A DNA stretch of 64,000 nt, taken from the NCBI RefSeq assembly GCF_020829625.1, contig NZ_JAIVFX010000001.1, positions 1 through 64,000 of the forward strand, in the 5' to 3' direction. A program made the translations under genes and the position numbers. Of the stretch, positions 9,475-18,960 are shown in pieces. The stretch comes from Nostoc sp. XA010 (GTDB taxonomy: Bacteria > Cyanobacteriota > Cyanobacteriia > Cyanobacteriales > Nostocaceae). The first letter of the stretch is position 1. Every line of letters starts with the position of its first letter. The notes beneath the pieces were generated by a model. The model saw only the letters and a program-made list of their open reading frames with translations, searched no databases and was not told the DNA's origin.

Positions 9475-10320
9475 TTAATCAATGGTAATTAGTTCAAGAG
9501 CAATTTTTTGTCCAGTTATAAAATGCAAAACTTTAGCTATTTTAATTAGCATAATTATTGAATAGCTACTTTGTGATTTAGCGAGTATCCAGTTACTAGT
9601 TTTAGCTGAAAACATAGATTTCCCTATAGATAGACCTTTGAGCTTTTCAAGTATTGCATAGTTAGCAGCTTTGAATACCGAGCCGCAGTTAGGTGCTGTG
9701 TTATCTTGATGTTCTTTTGCCCAAATTTGCCTTGAAGTTAGAGGATTTTCGGTAAATTCTGTTGGTTCAAACTTGAAAATTGCACTCAATATCAGTTTTG
9801 AGTGTATACCAGTAAACATAGTTTCTCGATAATCTCGTACAATTTGACTATTTTCAAGTGTTTTTATACATCCATCCTCAAAGAAGGTTACACTTTCAAC
9901 AAAGTCATATATTGTACATCCATGTTGTCTTCCTCTGCCAGCGTTCATTGCTAATGCACCACCAATAGTTGCTGGTACAGATGCAAGATAATAGAAAGAA
10001 TTCATGGACTTTTGATAACAATACTTTAATACTTCCATCACTGAAGCAGAAGAAGATACTTCAAGTCTGTTATTAGGTAATGGATTTGTGTACTTAGGTA
10101 GTTTATTTTTCAGTATCAATGATTGGATATTTTTTTTAACAAACAGCGTGTTAGAGCCATTTCCAATTATATAAATCTTTACTTTGTTTTCTTTGGCCCA
10201 ATTACAGTATTCCTGAAGGTCATCTACACTATTGATCTCTCCCACTCGCTCAAAGTAATGTTGCGTTCTATAGTGCGAAAGACTGTTTGATGTTAAAGAC
10301 TCAATCTTTAAATTAGACAT
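9475..10320 (-). CDS. MurB-like FAD reductase in a polysaccharide cluster
   Basis: A 281-aa FAD-binding protein of the UDP-N-acetylenolpyruvoylglucosamine reductase (MurB) family, type II-like. Seen: the FAD-site motif IIGNGSNTL (about 50), VPATIGGALAMNAGRG (about 115), DYRETMF (candidate catalytic Arg), NCGSVFK (catalytic Ser) and a terminal ALELITID carrying the expected Glu. The usual HANFI motif is altered to TSNWILA, and the protein is shorter than many MurB. MurB reduces an enolpyruvyl ether to a D-lactyl ether with NADPH. The location beside a pyruvyl transferase and flippase, not murC, suggests a role in exopolysaccharide sugar modification (inference). ATG 10320 with GGAAAG upstream is preferred over TTG 10335. 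Confidence 0.82.
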   Translation of the reverse strand: MSNLKIESLTSNSLSHYRTQHYFERVGEINSVDDLQEYCNWAKENKVKIYIIGNGSNTLFVKKNIQSLILKNKLPKYTNPLPNNRLEVSSSASVMEVLKYCYQKSMNSFYYLASVPATIGGALAMNAGRGRQHGCTIYDFVESVTFFEDGCIKTLENSQIVRDYRETMFTGIHSKLILSAIFKFEPTEFTENPLTSRQIWAKEHQDNTAPNCGSVFKAANYAILEKLKGLSIGKSMFSAKTSNWILAKSQSSYSIIMLIKIAKVLHFITGQKIALELITID

Positions 10321-10431
10321 CTTAATTCTTTCCAATCCTTTTAGATTTTTGATAAAGATAAAAAGTTGGCTTGCTATTTAGCAAACACAGTACAGCCATA
10401 AAATACCCTATTTTAAAACATTAGTTATTCT

Positions 10432-11574
10432 TTATTCCTGCTTTGATTTAACATTAATTTTAGTATCAGTTTCTCCTTGTAAAATCGCTTCAATTAAATG
10501 TTTTTTTGATTCCATAATTTTTGATTCTAGAGAAATAGATACCGATTCATAGTTAATATCAAAGATTTCCTCGCTGAATAATTCAGATTTTGATTTCTCC
10601 GAAAATATACGGTTTGTTAAGCCAAAATCATTAAGCAAATCTCTTACCTTATTCGATTTATCGCTAGGAAGAAATACTGTAAAAGGTTTTTGAAAAATAA
10701 TAGAAAATACAGTGCCGTGAAAAGTATTAGTCACAATATAAGATGCTTCACTATGTAATCCAATCCACTCTTTTGGACTAGCAGTTTCTAAATTTATTTC
10801 TGCTAACGGTTCATCTCTACCGACTGAAACTATAGTTAAATTTTGTTCTTCTGCCAGGAATTTAATAAACTCTTCTTCCTCTGGTTGTATGTCAGCTTGA
10901 ACATACAATAGAAGATATTTATTTGTTATTTTTGGCGAATTCTTAAGCGTATCATACTTAATTAAAAAAGTGGGATCTAGAACTTTTATCGCTTTTTTAT
11001 TGCATTCATTAGCAATAATTTCTAAAGTATTAGAATCACGCACTAAAATGGTTTGAAACTGATTAATCAATGTATATATTTCTTTTTGATAAGGCCCTAA
11101 TTTTGTCGTATTACCAAAACTGGCTGCATAACTTATCTTACGAGTAGTTTTATTGCTAACAAAGTCTAAAAAGAAAGAAGAATTATACCCTCTAAAGGAA
11201 TCTATACACCATATTTGGTCACTGCCACATATCACTACATCATACTTATCATGATAGTATTTCAAGCCTTTTTTATCATAAAATCTTTTATGGCTTAACT
11301 TAACATGAGAATGGAGAAATCTTCTCATTTTCCAATATTTTGAAATATTAATTAAGGATTTTTGATTAATACGAATTTTCTTACTTTCATTAATGCTATT
11401 TACCCTTTTAATCGGAAGTAAAGGTCTGAAATACATCCACGCTATTTTAAGAGGTCGATAGTCTATTATTTCAACATCATAGCCTTGACTGTTAAGAAAA
11501 GTCCAAAGAGCACAAGCCTGGAGTGTTGCTCCATAATTGTCTACATGGTGAAAAGTTAGAATTCCGATTTTCAT
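10432..11574 (-). CDS. Polysaccharide pyruvyl transferase family protein
   Basis: The 380-aa protein has the CsaB/PF04230 pattern. The N-terminus is GILTFHHVDNYGATLQACAL, DVVICGSDQIW lies near residue 113, the middle has YAASFG, and the C-terminal half has the GT-B-like SYIVTNTFHGTVFSIIFQKP. Characterised members transfer pyruvate from PEP to a sugar as a ketal in exopolysaccharides or wall polymers; some homologues act otherwise, so the acceptor is unknown. GGGAG lies shortly upstream of ATG 11574. It follows the flippase gene and precedes the MurB-like gene on the same strand, with gaps of about 110-160 bases. Confidence 0.87.
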   Translation of the reverse strand: MKIGILTFHHVDNYGATLQACALWTFLNSQGYDVEIIDYRPLKIAWMYFRPLLPIKRVNSINESKKIRINQKSLINISKYWKMRRFLHSHVKLSHKRFYDKKGLKYYHDKYDVVICGSDQIWCIDSFRGYNSSFFLDFVSNKTTRKISYAASFGNTTKLGPYQKEIYTLINQFQTILVRDSNTLEIIANECNKKAIKVLDPTFLIKYDTLKNSPKITNKYLLLYVQADIQPEEEEFIKFLAEEQNLTIVSVGRDEPLAEINLETASPKEWIGLHSEASYIVTNTFHGTVFSIIFQKPFTVFLPSDKSNKVRDLLNDFGLTNRIFSEKSKSELFSEEIFDINYESVSISLESKIMESKKHLIEAILQGETDTKINVKSKQE

Positions 11575-11737
11575 CTTTGCTCCCTTTGATAAACTATAAA
11601 TCTTGTCTTAAATAATTAGTTTTATGAGATTAGATAGATTTAATTTCTTCGTTAAACTAACATAGCTTAATGTATATTAAATTAATTTATAAAGATATAT
11701 TTATATTGAAATTCGCTATTATTTCTACATAATAAAG

Positions 11738-13219
11738 TTATACTTTTCTTTTGATTTTGATATTCAAACTTTCTCCTAACTCAAGTACCTGTCTGAAAAG
11801 CTTGGGCGATATTACTGAGAGAGTAAGAATATAAATAGAGATTCCAAATATCCCGGCAATAGCTAGTAACATCCATGCTTCAAGGAATTTTCCTAAGAAA
11901 TATTTAGTAATTAATATAGTTACAACCATTGCTCCAGAAGCTACTAAAGGTACTATGTATAAACGCAAATAGTTATATAAATTTATTTTAACAAGTTTAT
12001 TAATAGCTAATAAGGAAATAGGTAATATGAGGTAACCACGAACTACATAAGCAGAAGCAACCGCTACAATACCTAATCTTACTACTAGAGCAAAACCAAT
12101 GACATTAGTAACTGTATTTATCACTTGTATCCATAGCCTCCACGAAGGTTTGCCAAGCGCCAGAATTACAGAATTGTTATAAAAGAAAATTAGATGAACA
12201 GGGCCAATAAGAGATAGTATTTGCAATACTGGAATGCTCTGAATCCACTGCTCACCAAAAAATACTTTTATAAATTCAGTTGCTAATACTGGTACACAAA
12301 GAAATATTGGAAAGGCAATGAGACTTGTGAACTGAGTAGCAGTATAGAAAGCGTTTAGTAATCGTTCTGGCTCTGCCTGTAACCTAGAAAATATGGGTAG
12401 TGCAACTTTAGTTGTAGTACTGATTAAAACCTGCATCATTACTAGCAGCAATTTATAGGCAACCGAGTAATAACCTAATGCAACTAGTCCTAGATAGTAG
12501 CCAATTAGTAAGTCATCGGCTCGGCGATTGAAAAAGTTAATTATGTTAAACGCAGATATATTAATGCCAAAGCTAAAAAGTTCTTTAACATGTATCCTAG
12601 AAAATTGGAATCCTGGTCGCCAATCGCTAACTCGCCACAAGACTACAACCTGTATAAAACTACCTGATAGTTGTTGACCTACTAGGCTCCAAACGCCATA
12701 ACCTAAAAAAGCCATCCAAACGCCAACTATTCCACCTATTATCACTGCCAATAGTGAGCGAATTGCTAAACTTTTGAAGGCAAACTTACGTTCAAGAATC
12801 GCTTGCTGCACGCTGCTCAATCCATTAAATATAAAGCTTATAGATAAGCATTGAATGATTGGTACTAAATGCGGCTGTTTAAAGAAATTAGCTGCTAATC
12901 CAGCGCCAGCAACACTTAATACAGTTAAAAGTATACTGATTCCTAAAGTTGTCCAGAATGCAGTGTCTAAGTGTTCTGAATTTATCTCTTGACGTTGGAT
13001 AATTGCTACAGAGAACCCTTGATCGACAAAAATTTGTACAAATTCAATAAATATAGATGCTAAAGCAATTAAACCAAAAGTTTCTGGATTAAGTAAACGA
13101 GCTAAAATAAAGAAAACAACTAAAGAGACTACTTGGCGCCCCCAACTTTCTATAACAGTCCAAATTACACTTCTAACAGCTTTTTGTCGTAAATTTGATG
13201 AATCTTTAGGTGATTCCAT
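11738..13219 (-). CDS. Wzx-type oligosaccharide flippase (MOP superfamily)
   Basis: A 493-aa polytopic membrane protein with about 12-14 predicted helices. The N-terminal block AVRSVIWTVIESWGRQVVSL leads to FFILARLLNPETFGLIALA, typical of lipopolysaccharide/exopolysaccharide flippases of the PST family (PF13440-like). Such proteins move lipid-linked repeat units across the inner membrane for Wzy-dependent assembly. Its neighbours, a pyruvyl transferase, a MurB-like protein and a WecG/TagA transferase, fit this role. Start ATG 13219. Confidence 0.9.
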   Translation of the reverse strand: MESPKDSSNLRQKAVRSVIWTVIESWGRQVVSLVVFFILARLLNPETFGLIALASIFIEFVQIFVDQGFSVAIIQRQEINSEHLDTAFWTTLGISILLTVLSVAGAGLAANFFKQPHLVPIIQCLSISFIFNGLSSVQQAILERKFAFKSLAIRSLLAVIIGGIVGVWMAFLGYGVWSLVGQQLSGSFIQVVVLWRVSDWRPGFQFSRIHVKELFSFGINISAFNIINFFNRRADDLLIGYYLGLVALGYYSVAYKLLLVMMQVLISTTTKVALPIFSRLQAEPERLLNAFYTATQFTSLIAFPIFLCVPVLATEFIKVFFGEQWIQSIPVLQILSLIGPVHLIFFYNNSVILALGKPSWRLWIQVINTVTNVIGFALVVRLGIVAVASAYVVRGYLILPISLLAINKLVKINLYNYLRLYIVPLVASGAMVVTILITKYFLGKFLEAWMLLAIAGIFGISIYILTLSVISPKLFRQVLELGESLNIKIKRKV

Positions 13220-13687
13220 TACATAGTTTACCGATGAAAGAACCTAGAGTATATAGCTTTGATATTGCTAGCTATGAGCATTTGGATTATTTTTTTTCAC
13301 GCCAATCAGATACACCTTATTTTATTTAGATTTTAGTTATAATCAAAAATTTTTACTCGAAAAATAACATAAAAACTATGTAAGGCAATGATTATCGGAA
13401 AGAAAATATTTTTGAGCTTAAGTAATTCTTCATAGAAGAGTCTACCACAATCTTCTTGTAAATTTGCAGCAATTCAAGAAACTATTAGCATAAAATTTAC
13501 TGATGAGCCAGCCTATTGAAATTTTATATAAAACGCTCTGTTACTTATAATTTCTGGTTTTGAGCGGTAGCTAAGTTTGCTAATCAGTGGTTAAGACAAC
13601 ATAAAGTTTTTGATTTTTTGGTTACTGAGTTGATGTGTGTCTCAATAAGGTTGTGTTCCACAGAATACATATTCCCTTTGCTTTTTC
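13220..13687. other. AT-rich intergenic region
   Basis: About 470 bases between the flippase gene start and the end of the WecG/TagA gene. No open reading frame or repeat worth calling. It may hold the promoter of the three-gene minus-strand block. Confidence 0.45.
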
Positions 13688-14485
13688 TTAATCCCCAGTC
13701 TCGTGAAGGAAGACTGCTGCAATACGACTTGATGATAGTAGTTGCTTCGTAGCTAGCCATATAAATAGTGGAATAGTTTTAGCATAGCGGCCGCAAAGTC
13801 GGCGTGGTTCTTGAATCCATCGATACAGCCATTCAAGCCCTAAGTCTCGAACTATGCGGGGTGCCCGCTTGTGAATTCCTGCATAAACTGGGAAAACTCC
13901 ACCCAGTCCAATCATTACAGCTTGTATCTTACCCTTATGTTGAGCTATCCAATTTTCTTGCTTAGGACATCCCAGAGATACTAATACGGCGCTAGCACCA
14001 CTAGAGTTAATCTTTTGAACCAAAGCTTCGTCTTCAGTTTCAGTCAGAGGGCGAAAGGGTAGAGGTTCCATAGCCGCAATATTCATCTGCGGAAATTCCT
14101 GTTCTAACCTTTTTCGCATCCGAGAAAGAACTTCTGTTTGGGAACCTACAAAGAAAATACTAAGATTTTGTGTTTGAGTTAAGTGACACAATGCTAAGAA
14201 AATATCCATTCCTGCCACACGGTCTTGACGAAGCGCTCCCATCTTTCGCATCATCCATACCAGAGGCATACCATCAGGAGTAACTATGTCTGCATTTCGT
14301 AATACGCTGGCAAACTCTGGATTCCAATGAGCTTCAATGAGCATGTGTACATTGGCTACATATACAGTTTTACTTTCACGTCTCCTCGCCCACTTCAGCA
14401 TTGTTTGTACTTGATCGTCAAAGCGTAAAGCAGTAATGGGAAAATCCAGTACTTTTTTAGTAGGTAGAAGCACTCTTGCCACCAT
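13688..14485 (-). CDS. WecG/TagA/CpsF family glycosyltransferase
   Basis: The family (GT26) transfers N-acetylmannosamine(uronic acid) or related sugars to lipid-linked acceptors. Seen: TVYVANVHMLIEAHWNP, the signature NADIVTPDGMPLVWMMR with its Asp, SLGCPKQENWIAQHK, IGLGGVFPVYAG and the C-terminal LGLEWLYRWIQEPRR. I start it at ATG 14485 (265 aa) because AGGAG lies 7 bases upstream (14492-14496). A start at 14533 would add 16 residues without a ribosome site. It probably supplies an early sugar for the polysaccharide handled by the adjacent flippase. Confidence 0.92.
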   Translation of the reverse strand: MVARVLLPTKKVLDFPITALRFDDQVQTMLKWARRRESKTVYVANVHMLIEAHWNPEFASVLRNADIVTPDGMPLVWMMRKMGALRQDRVAGMDIFLALCHLTQTQNLSIFFVGSQTEVLSRMRKRLEQEFPQMNIAAMEPLPFRPLTETEDEALVQKINSSGASAVLVSLGCPKQENWIAQHKGKIQAVMIGLGGVFPVYAGIHKRAPRIVRDLGLEWLYRWIQEPRRLCGRYAKTIPLFIWLATKQLLSSSRIAAVFLHETGD

Positions 14486-15020
14486 CAATAACTCCTGTGT
14501 CCAAGAAAAAAATCCATAGATTACGTAGACCATTCCGAATATTCAATAATTCAGATGAAATGACTCCTGACTTTTTGTAGCCTTGTGTGATCGTTGGAAG
14601 TTAACACATGGAGATGCAATTGCTTTCTTAGTATACTTTTGACTTAACCGTTAATATTAGAATTATTTTGCTACTGTGTCCTAGTTTACTGTTTTAAGCT
14701 AAGGATTTCAGACGCTGTTTGACAAAATTCATACTTCCTTCATAATTAATTTTTGGTTTGTTCATGCAAGCATTACAATTGCGATAAATTGCTACAAACA
14801 TTCGTAGTACTTTATACTTGCTTTAACTAGATAAGATGAAATACCAGACACTCAGCTTACCGATTTTGATACGTACATATGCGCTTAAAAGGTCTAATTC
14901 TAATTAGTATATTTTAAAGAATCGCTAATAGTTTTTTATTATGACTTTCCAAATTTATTACAAATTTAATTTAGGGACTGACAGATAATAAATATTCAAT
15001 ATAAATATTCAATTATTTAT
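14486..15020. other. Intergenic region, nothing recognised
   Basis: AT-rich stretch upstream of the glycosyltransferase gene. No gene, RNA or clear repeat seen before the inverted repeat at 15021. Confidence 0.45.
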
Positions 15021-15077
15021 TGTGGGGTGGACGACACTCGTCATATAAGCTAGGCGGGCTTTTCGGTTCACCCCACA
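15021..15077. repeat. Small inverted-repeat element, TGTGGGGTG ends
   Basis: TGTGGGGTG at the left and CACCCCACA at the right enclose about 39 bases containing AGGCGGGCTTTT. It resembles the GTGGGGCGGGC dispersed repeats seen at about 17100 and 27220. Confidence 0.6.
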
Positions 15078-15162
15078 AAATTGGATAATTTATTTCTTAG
15101 AGTTCCCTTAGTCTATATATTGAAAAATCCCTAAATTTTATTTTTTTCTCAAATAAAAGCCC

Positions 15163-15195
15163 AAAAAATAAGGGGAAGATAAACTTATCTTCCCC
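15163..15195 (-). terminator. Rho-independent terminator
   Basis: A 9-bp stem GGGGAAGAT / ATCTTCCCC with a 6-nt loop is followed on the minus strand by TTATTTTTT. It lies about 190 bases after tRNA-Leu on the same strand. Confidence 0.7.
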
Positions 15196-15387
15196 TGCTC
15201 TATTATTTTTGTTATTTTCTGGCTTGTTAGCTTCTTTGAGTCTTTGTCGTAACATTTGCCTTTGTTTTTTGAGTTGTCTCTTCCTTGCAGAACCGCCTCT
15301 ACCTTTGTCATTCCTGCCTTCTTTACGGGGAGACTCCCATCTTTTCAGTCGCATAACTTTTTTATCTCTCTTGTACTTGTTTGGTAG

Positions 15388-15471
15388 TGGGCAGGAGGAG
15401 AATCGAACTCCTATGACCGCAAGGCCGCCACATTTTGAGTGTGGTGCGTCTACCAATTCCGCCACCCGCCC
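15388..15471 (-). tRNA. trnL-CAA: tRNA-Leu (anticodon CAA)
   Basis: An 84-nt class II tRNA on the minus strand. Acceptor GGGCGGG / CCTGCCC with one G-U pair, anticodon arm CCACA-CTCAAAA-TGTGG (anticodon CAA), a long variable arm, T loop TTCGATT and discriminator A; no encoded CCA. A long reading frame that begins inside it with MAELVDA is the usual spurious translation of a tRNA-Leu. Confidence 0.95.
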
Positions 15472-15580
15472 ATATATCTAACTTTAAACTATTATACTAT
15501 AATTAAGTGATTTTGTAACAACTTTGAAAATTTATTTTCAAAGTTTTGCTGGAATAATGTAGGTCTAAGAGTTTTTGAGC

Positions 15581-16702
15581 TTACAGGCGTGGCAAGGTCA
15601 ATAAGCTGGGGTCAATATCCTCTAGTTTGGCGCAGCCGCTAAGTGCCATTCCCAGATTTAACTCATCTTGTAGCAGTGAGATGACATGAGATACACCAAT
15701 TTGCCCTGCTACTGCTAGTCCCCATAAAATGGGCCGTCCGATTAGTACGGCTTTTGCTCCTAATGCCAGAGCTTTCAGAATGTCTGTGCCCCTACGGATG
15801 CCTCCATCCAATAGTACTTCTACTTTACCATCCACTGCTGCTACTATTTCAGCTAGAGCGTCTAAAGAAGCGATCGCACCGTCGAGTTGTCTGCCACCAT
15901 GATTGGAAACGATAATTGCTTTGGCTCCATATTCCACAGCCCGAACAGCATCATCTCCCCGTAAAATTCCTTTGATGACTAAAGGTAGTGGAGATAAAGA
16001 TTGTAACCATTCTAAATCGTCCCAAGTTACTGCTGGGTTTAGCTGTTGGGCAAAATAGGTAAATAATCCAGATTCGCCTTTTTCATGGGAAATATCTAGC
16101 CCTGATATTGTGGCGAGATTAGCTAGATGTAAGTCTGAGGGTAAGGCAAACTCGTTACGTCTATCTCTTTCTCGCTGTCCGAGAACAGGTGCATCTACAG
16201 TTAGACAAAGTGCTTTGTAGCCTGCTTTATAAGCTTTTTCTACTAAAGCACGAGTTAATCCCCGATCTTTATGGATGTAAAGCTGGAACCATCGCAGAGA
16301 ATCTGGAAAATTATCACATGCACTTGCCACTTCTTCAATGCTCTTTGTGGCCATTGTACTTAACACCATGCCCACACCAGCTGATGCCGCAGCTAGAGCC
16401 GTGGCAATTTCTCCATCTGGATGAGCTAGACATTGAAAAGCCATCGGCGCAATTAATAAAGGTAGTTGCAGGGGTTGTCCTAAAATGGAGGTAGTAAGAT
16501 TGCGATCGCTAACATTGACTAATACACGAGGTCGTAGTTTGACTCGCTCAAAGGCAGCACAATTATCCCGTAATGTAACTTCATCCCAAGCACCACTGCT
16601 ATAGTAATCAAGCGTCATTTGAGAGAGATGCTCTTTTGCTAGCTTTTCATACTCAAACAGATTTATGGGTTGAAAGCGATGGTCGTTGGATACAACTGTC
16701 AT
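15581..16702 (-). CDS. FMN-dependent alpha-hydroxy-acid oxidase (lactate/glycolate oxidase-like)
   Basis: A 373-aa TIM-barrel flavoenzyme oxidising an alpha-hydroxy acid to a keto acid. Seen: N-terminal FEYEKLAKEHLSQMTLDYYS, LLIAPMAFQCLAHPDGE, SNHGGRQLDG with the catalytic His and Arg, and the phosphate-binding DGGIRRGTDILKALALGA. Nitrogen-fixing cyanobacteria carry an enzyme of this family that prefers L-lactate to glycolate. Substrate choice cannot be decided from this reading. GTTGTATCCAACG lies just inside the coding start; no strong ribosome site is seen. Monocistronic. Confidence 0.92.
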   Translation of the reverse strand: MTVVSNDHRFQPINLFEYEKLAKEHLSQMTLDYYSSGAWDEVTLRDNCAAFERVKLRPRVLVNVSDRNLTTSILGQPLQLPLLIAPMAFQCLAHPDGEIATALAAASAGVGMVLSTMATKSIEEVASACDNFPDSLRWFQLYIHKDRGLTRALVEKAYKAGYKALCLTVDAPVLGQRERDRRNEFALPSDLHLANLATISGLDISHEKGESGLFTYFAQQLNPAVTWDDLEWLQSLSPLPLVIKGILRGDDAVRAVEYGAKAIIVSNHGGRQLDGAIASLDALAEIVAAVDGKVEVLLDGGIRRGTDILKALALGAKAVLIGRPILWGLAVAGQIGVSHVISLLQDELNLGMALSGCAKLEDIDPSLLTLPRL

Positions 16703-17083
16703 GGTAGAGGTTATGGGTTAAGCAATGGGATGTTTTTTAATCCGATTAGTAAAGCTATAAAACCCAGTATCTCCGACTGAGTTCTTCTAAAGGAATCTAT
16801 TTAATAATTCTTCTTTAGATAGTTGCAGTAATAAAAAAGTAAATTCCTCTGGAGATAATGCCAATAAAGCTTCAGTAATTCCTCTTAGTTCTGCATCAAA
16901 AGAGCCAAAGCGAACTTGCAACAGATTTTCTATAACATTACGACGTTCTGCTAGAATTCCTTCTTGAATTCCTTCTTGTTTAACTTCTGCTAATTTTTGC
17001 TCGTAAATAGCTGATAAACGCATAATTAAATCTCTGTCTTCCTCGTCTATATTTTGATTGAATTCTAAGGTAAGCTGTTCCAC

Positions 17084-17165
17084 ATTTTACTTGCATATAT
17101 TGGGCGGGCGAGAGGCCTACCCCACAAGAAATGTACAATTTCAGATTATGCAAACTAGATCTGGT
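17084..17165. repeat. GTGGGG...GCCCGCC repeat inserted in the Rpn gene
   Basis: About 80 bases between the middle and C-terminal parts of the broken Rpn gene. The core on the minus strand is TTGTGGGGTAGGCCTCTCGC followed by CCGCC. The plus-strand repeat at 27219-27287 has a closely similar core. Confidence 0.6.
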
Positions 17166-17639
17166 TTAGCTTATCTTTAAATTCAATAATAAATCAATTG
17201 CTTTGGAACGTAAGGGATTATTTTGGGGTAGTGCTTCTAGTTCGTCTATCGCTTGTTGCTGGACTCTTCCCTTACCTAAAATTCTCAACCATAGTGTTTC
17301 TTTTGTACAGGGTAATTGGTGAATTACCACAATTGCTGTTTTAAAAAAATCGCCTAAAAAATGTACTCCTATTCCCCAATTTTCTTCATCTAAGTTAGTT
17401 CTAAAACCATCCAATATAGATTCAGAAGCCGTGGGTGATAAAATCCACAAACGTGGTAATTCTGATTCTGTAAGCCGAGTTTTATCACCTTTAGCTTGGC
17501 GTTTGAATTCAGCAAAGATATCAAACAAGTTATTTATGCAACTGCGGATCTCCGCAATTGTAGCTGCATTTCTAAATGGTTCAAATAATGCAGGTTCAGC
17601 CGCAAATCTTCCTAACAGCCCTAATTCTATAGGACTCAT

Positions 17640-17748
17640 ATTTGATTTTGAACAAAACTCAGTACACCTTTATCCCTTCTTCCCAGTCCCCAGTCCCCAG
17701 CCCCCAGTCCCTTACCTCTACGAGTGATTCAGAAATCAAATCGGATTG
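17640..17748. repeat. Repeat insertion with (CCCAGTC)n heptamers in the Rpn gene
   Basis: About 110 bases separating the N-terminal and middle parts of the Rpn gene. It contains four near-perfect CCCAGTC/CCCAGCC heptamers (about 17685-17711). The ends are AT-rich and partly inverted (AAATCAAATCGGATT at the right, TTTGATTTTGAA at the left). Confidence 0.6.
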
Positions 17749-17981
17749 CTATATTGTATTTGTCCATTGGGGCGAAGGTACAAAATAAACATCAATTTCT
17801 CGGATTTGAGCCGGAACTTTCCGACTTGTTTCCACTTCTCCCAATGGTTGTAACAATTCTTTGAGATAATCTTTGGCAAACTGGTCGTAAGGAAACCTGA
17901 TCATTAGCTGATTTGTGGGCTGTACCAGCATTTTACATTACAGCGAATCGCCCACAGCTTGCCTGAAGAACTTTAGCAAGT

Positions 17982-18011
17982 GCGATGTCTACTACGGGCT
18001 CCGCCAACGCA
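17982..18011. repeat. Dispersed repeat, GCGATGTCTAC family
   Basis: GCGATGTCTACTACGGGCTC plus CGCCAACGCA. The same family occurs inside selO (31465-31493) and, inverted, at 59600-59628 and 59666-59694. Confidence 0.75.
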
Positions 18012-18081
18012 TGAGCGAATCATCTGAAGTATTGTAAGTTAAAGCACATCTAATTTAGATAACCAAATTCCGTTAGTCCTT

Positions 18082-18960
18082 TTACCAGTTGCGCCATCCG
18101 CCTTTGGGTGCAACTTCATTACTTGTAGACTTCAGTCCATGACTTTGGATTAAAGATTGATATTCTGTACTGCTTGCCCAACGGTCGATTTCTCGCGCCC
18201 GCAGCACTGGCACTGGATGGGTTAATTGGGCTGTGCGGGCAGCTTTGACCATTTCACCTAATTCGGTCTTGCTAATATCATCGTAAGCGCGGGCTTGGGC
18301 AACAAAGGCATCAAGATTCAGTTGTGGCGCTAAGGTGGGGGAACCACCCGCCAGCTTCATCAATACTGACATGACAACTTTGGGGTCTTGGGTTGCTAGT
18401 AATGCGGCGCGATCGCAGGTAAACTCAGCACAGCGTACCCATTCTAAAAGTTGTGCCTGTATTGCTTGAGCAACTAAGGTTCCAACATTGGGCACAATCG
18501 CCGCAGCTAATATTAATAAATTTACAGGAGTCAAATAAACGCTATGGTCACACTTGAGATGCCCCAACTCGTGGGCAATTACTGCCTGTATTTCCTCTGG
18601 TGTGAGGATATCAATCAGGGATGTGTGTAACACAACAAACGGCTGCTTACCCCGCACAGCAAAAGTATAGGCGTTGGGAGCCGGATGTTGCCGGACGTAC
18701 AACTGAGGAGGCTCTATATCCAGGATTTTACAGGCATCTAACAACAGCTTGTATAAATCGGGCAGTTGCTTTTCACCCACCAGAATGCTGGAGGCAATAT
18801 TTTCCACATAGAAAACCTGCTCTGCCATTGGCCCAAGCCAATTTCGCACCAACATATCTATGCCTGGTATTTGCTTGAGCGTTTTGGTAGCTTCCAGGTC
18901 TAATGGATGACGAAATGAGTCAGCTTTTAAACCAATTAGCGGGGTTTTAAAGAAGGACAT
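18082..18960 (-). CDS. M48-family membrane-associated zinc metallopeptidase
   Basis: A 292-aa peptidase of the M48 (HtpX/Ste24-like) family. The zinc motif is AVIAHELGHLKCDHSV (HExxH) with the downstream EFTCDRAALLA glutamate. A hydrophobic segment follows the zinc motif (PVNLLILAAAIVPNVGTLVA). Such proteases act on membrane or misfolded proteins; the substrate is unknown here. I take ATG 18960 (MSFFKTPL); an upstream start at 18984 adds MFFIACCT without a better signal. The reading frame ends GGWRNW. Confidence 0.9.
   Translation of the reverse strand: MSFFKTPLIGLKADSFRHPLDLEATKTLKQIPGIDMLVRNWLGPMAEQVFYVENIASSILVGEKQLPDLYKLLLDACKILDIEPPQLYVRQHPAPNAYTFAVRGKQPFVVLHTSLIDILTPEEIQAVIAHELGHLKCDHSVYLTPVNLLILAAAIVPNVGTLVAQAIQAQLLEWVRCAEFTCDRAALLATQDPKVVMSVLMKLAGGSPTLAPQLNLDAFVAQARAYDDISKTELGEMVKAARTAQLTHPVPVLRAREIDRWASSTEYQSLIQSHGLKSTSNEVAPKGGWRNW

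Larger units (their letters stand above)
16787..17904 (-). pseudogene. Rpn-type nuclease/transposase-like gene broken into three parts
   Basis: Three consecutive minus-strand reading frames read as one protein of the Rpn/PD-(D/E)XK family. The N-terminal piece (17749-17904) has MIRFPYDQFAKDYLKELLQP, then IREIDVYFVPSPQ. The middle (17166-17639) has ELGLLGRFAAEPALFEPFRN and ends NPLRSKAIDLLLNLK. The C-terminal piece (16787-17083) has NIDEEDRDLIMRLSAIYEQ and a DUF4351-like LSPEEFTFLLLQLSKEELLN end. Each junction carries non-coding repeat-like sequence with stop codons (17640-17748 and 17084-17165). I infer an intact ancestor interrupted by two small insertions. The family members are mobile-DNA-related nucleases. 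Confidence 0.7.

Noticed and set aside
15097..15465. A 122-codon minus-strand reading frame starting MAELVDAPHSK
   Set aside because: It begins inside tRNA-Leu(CAA), a classic spurious translation, and runs through a clear intrinsic terminator (15163-15195).
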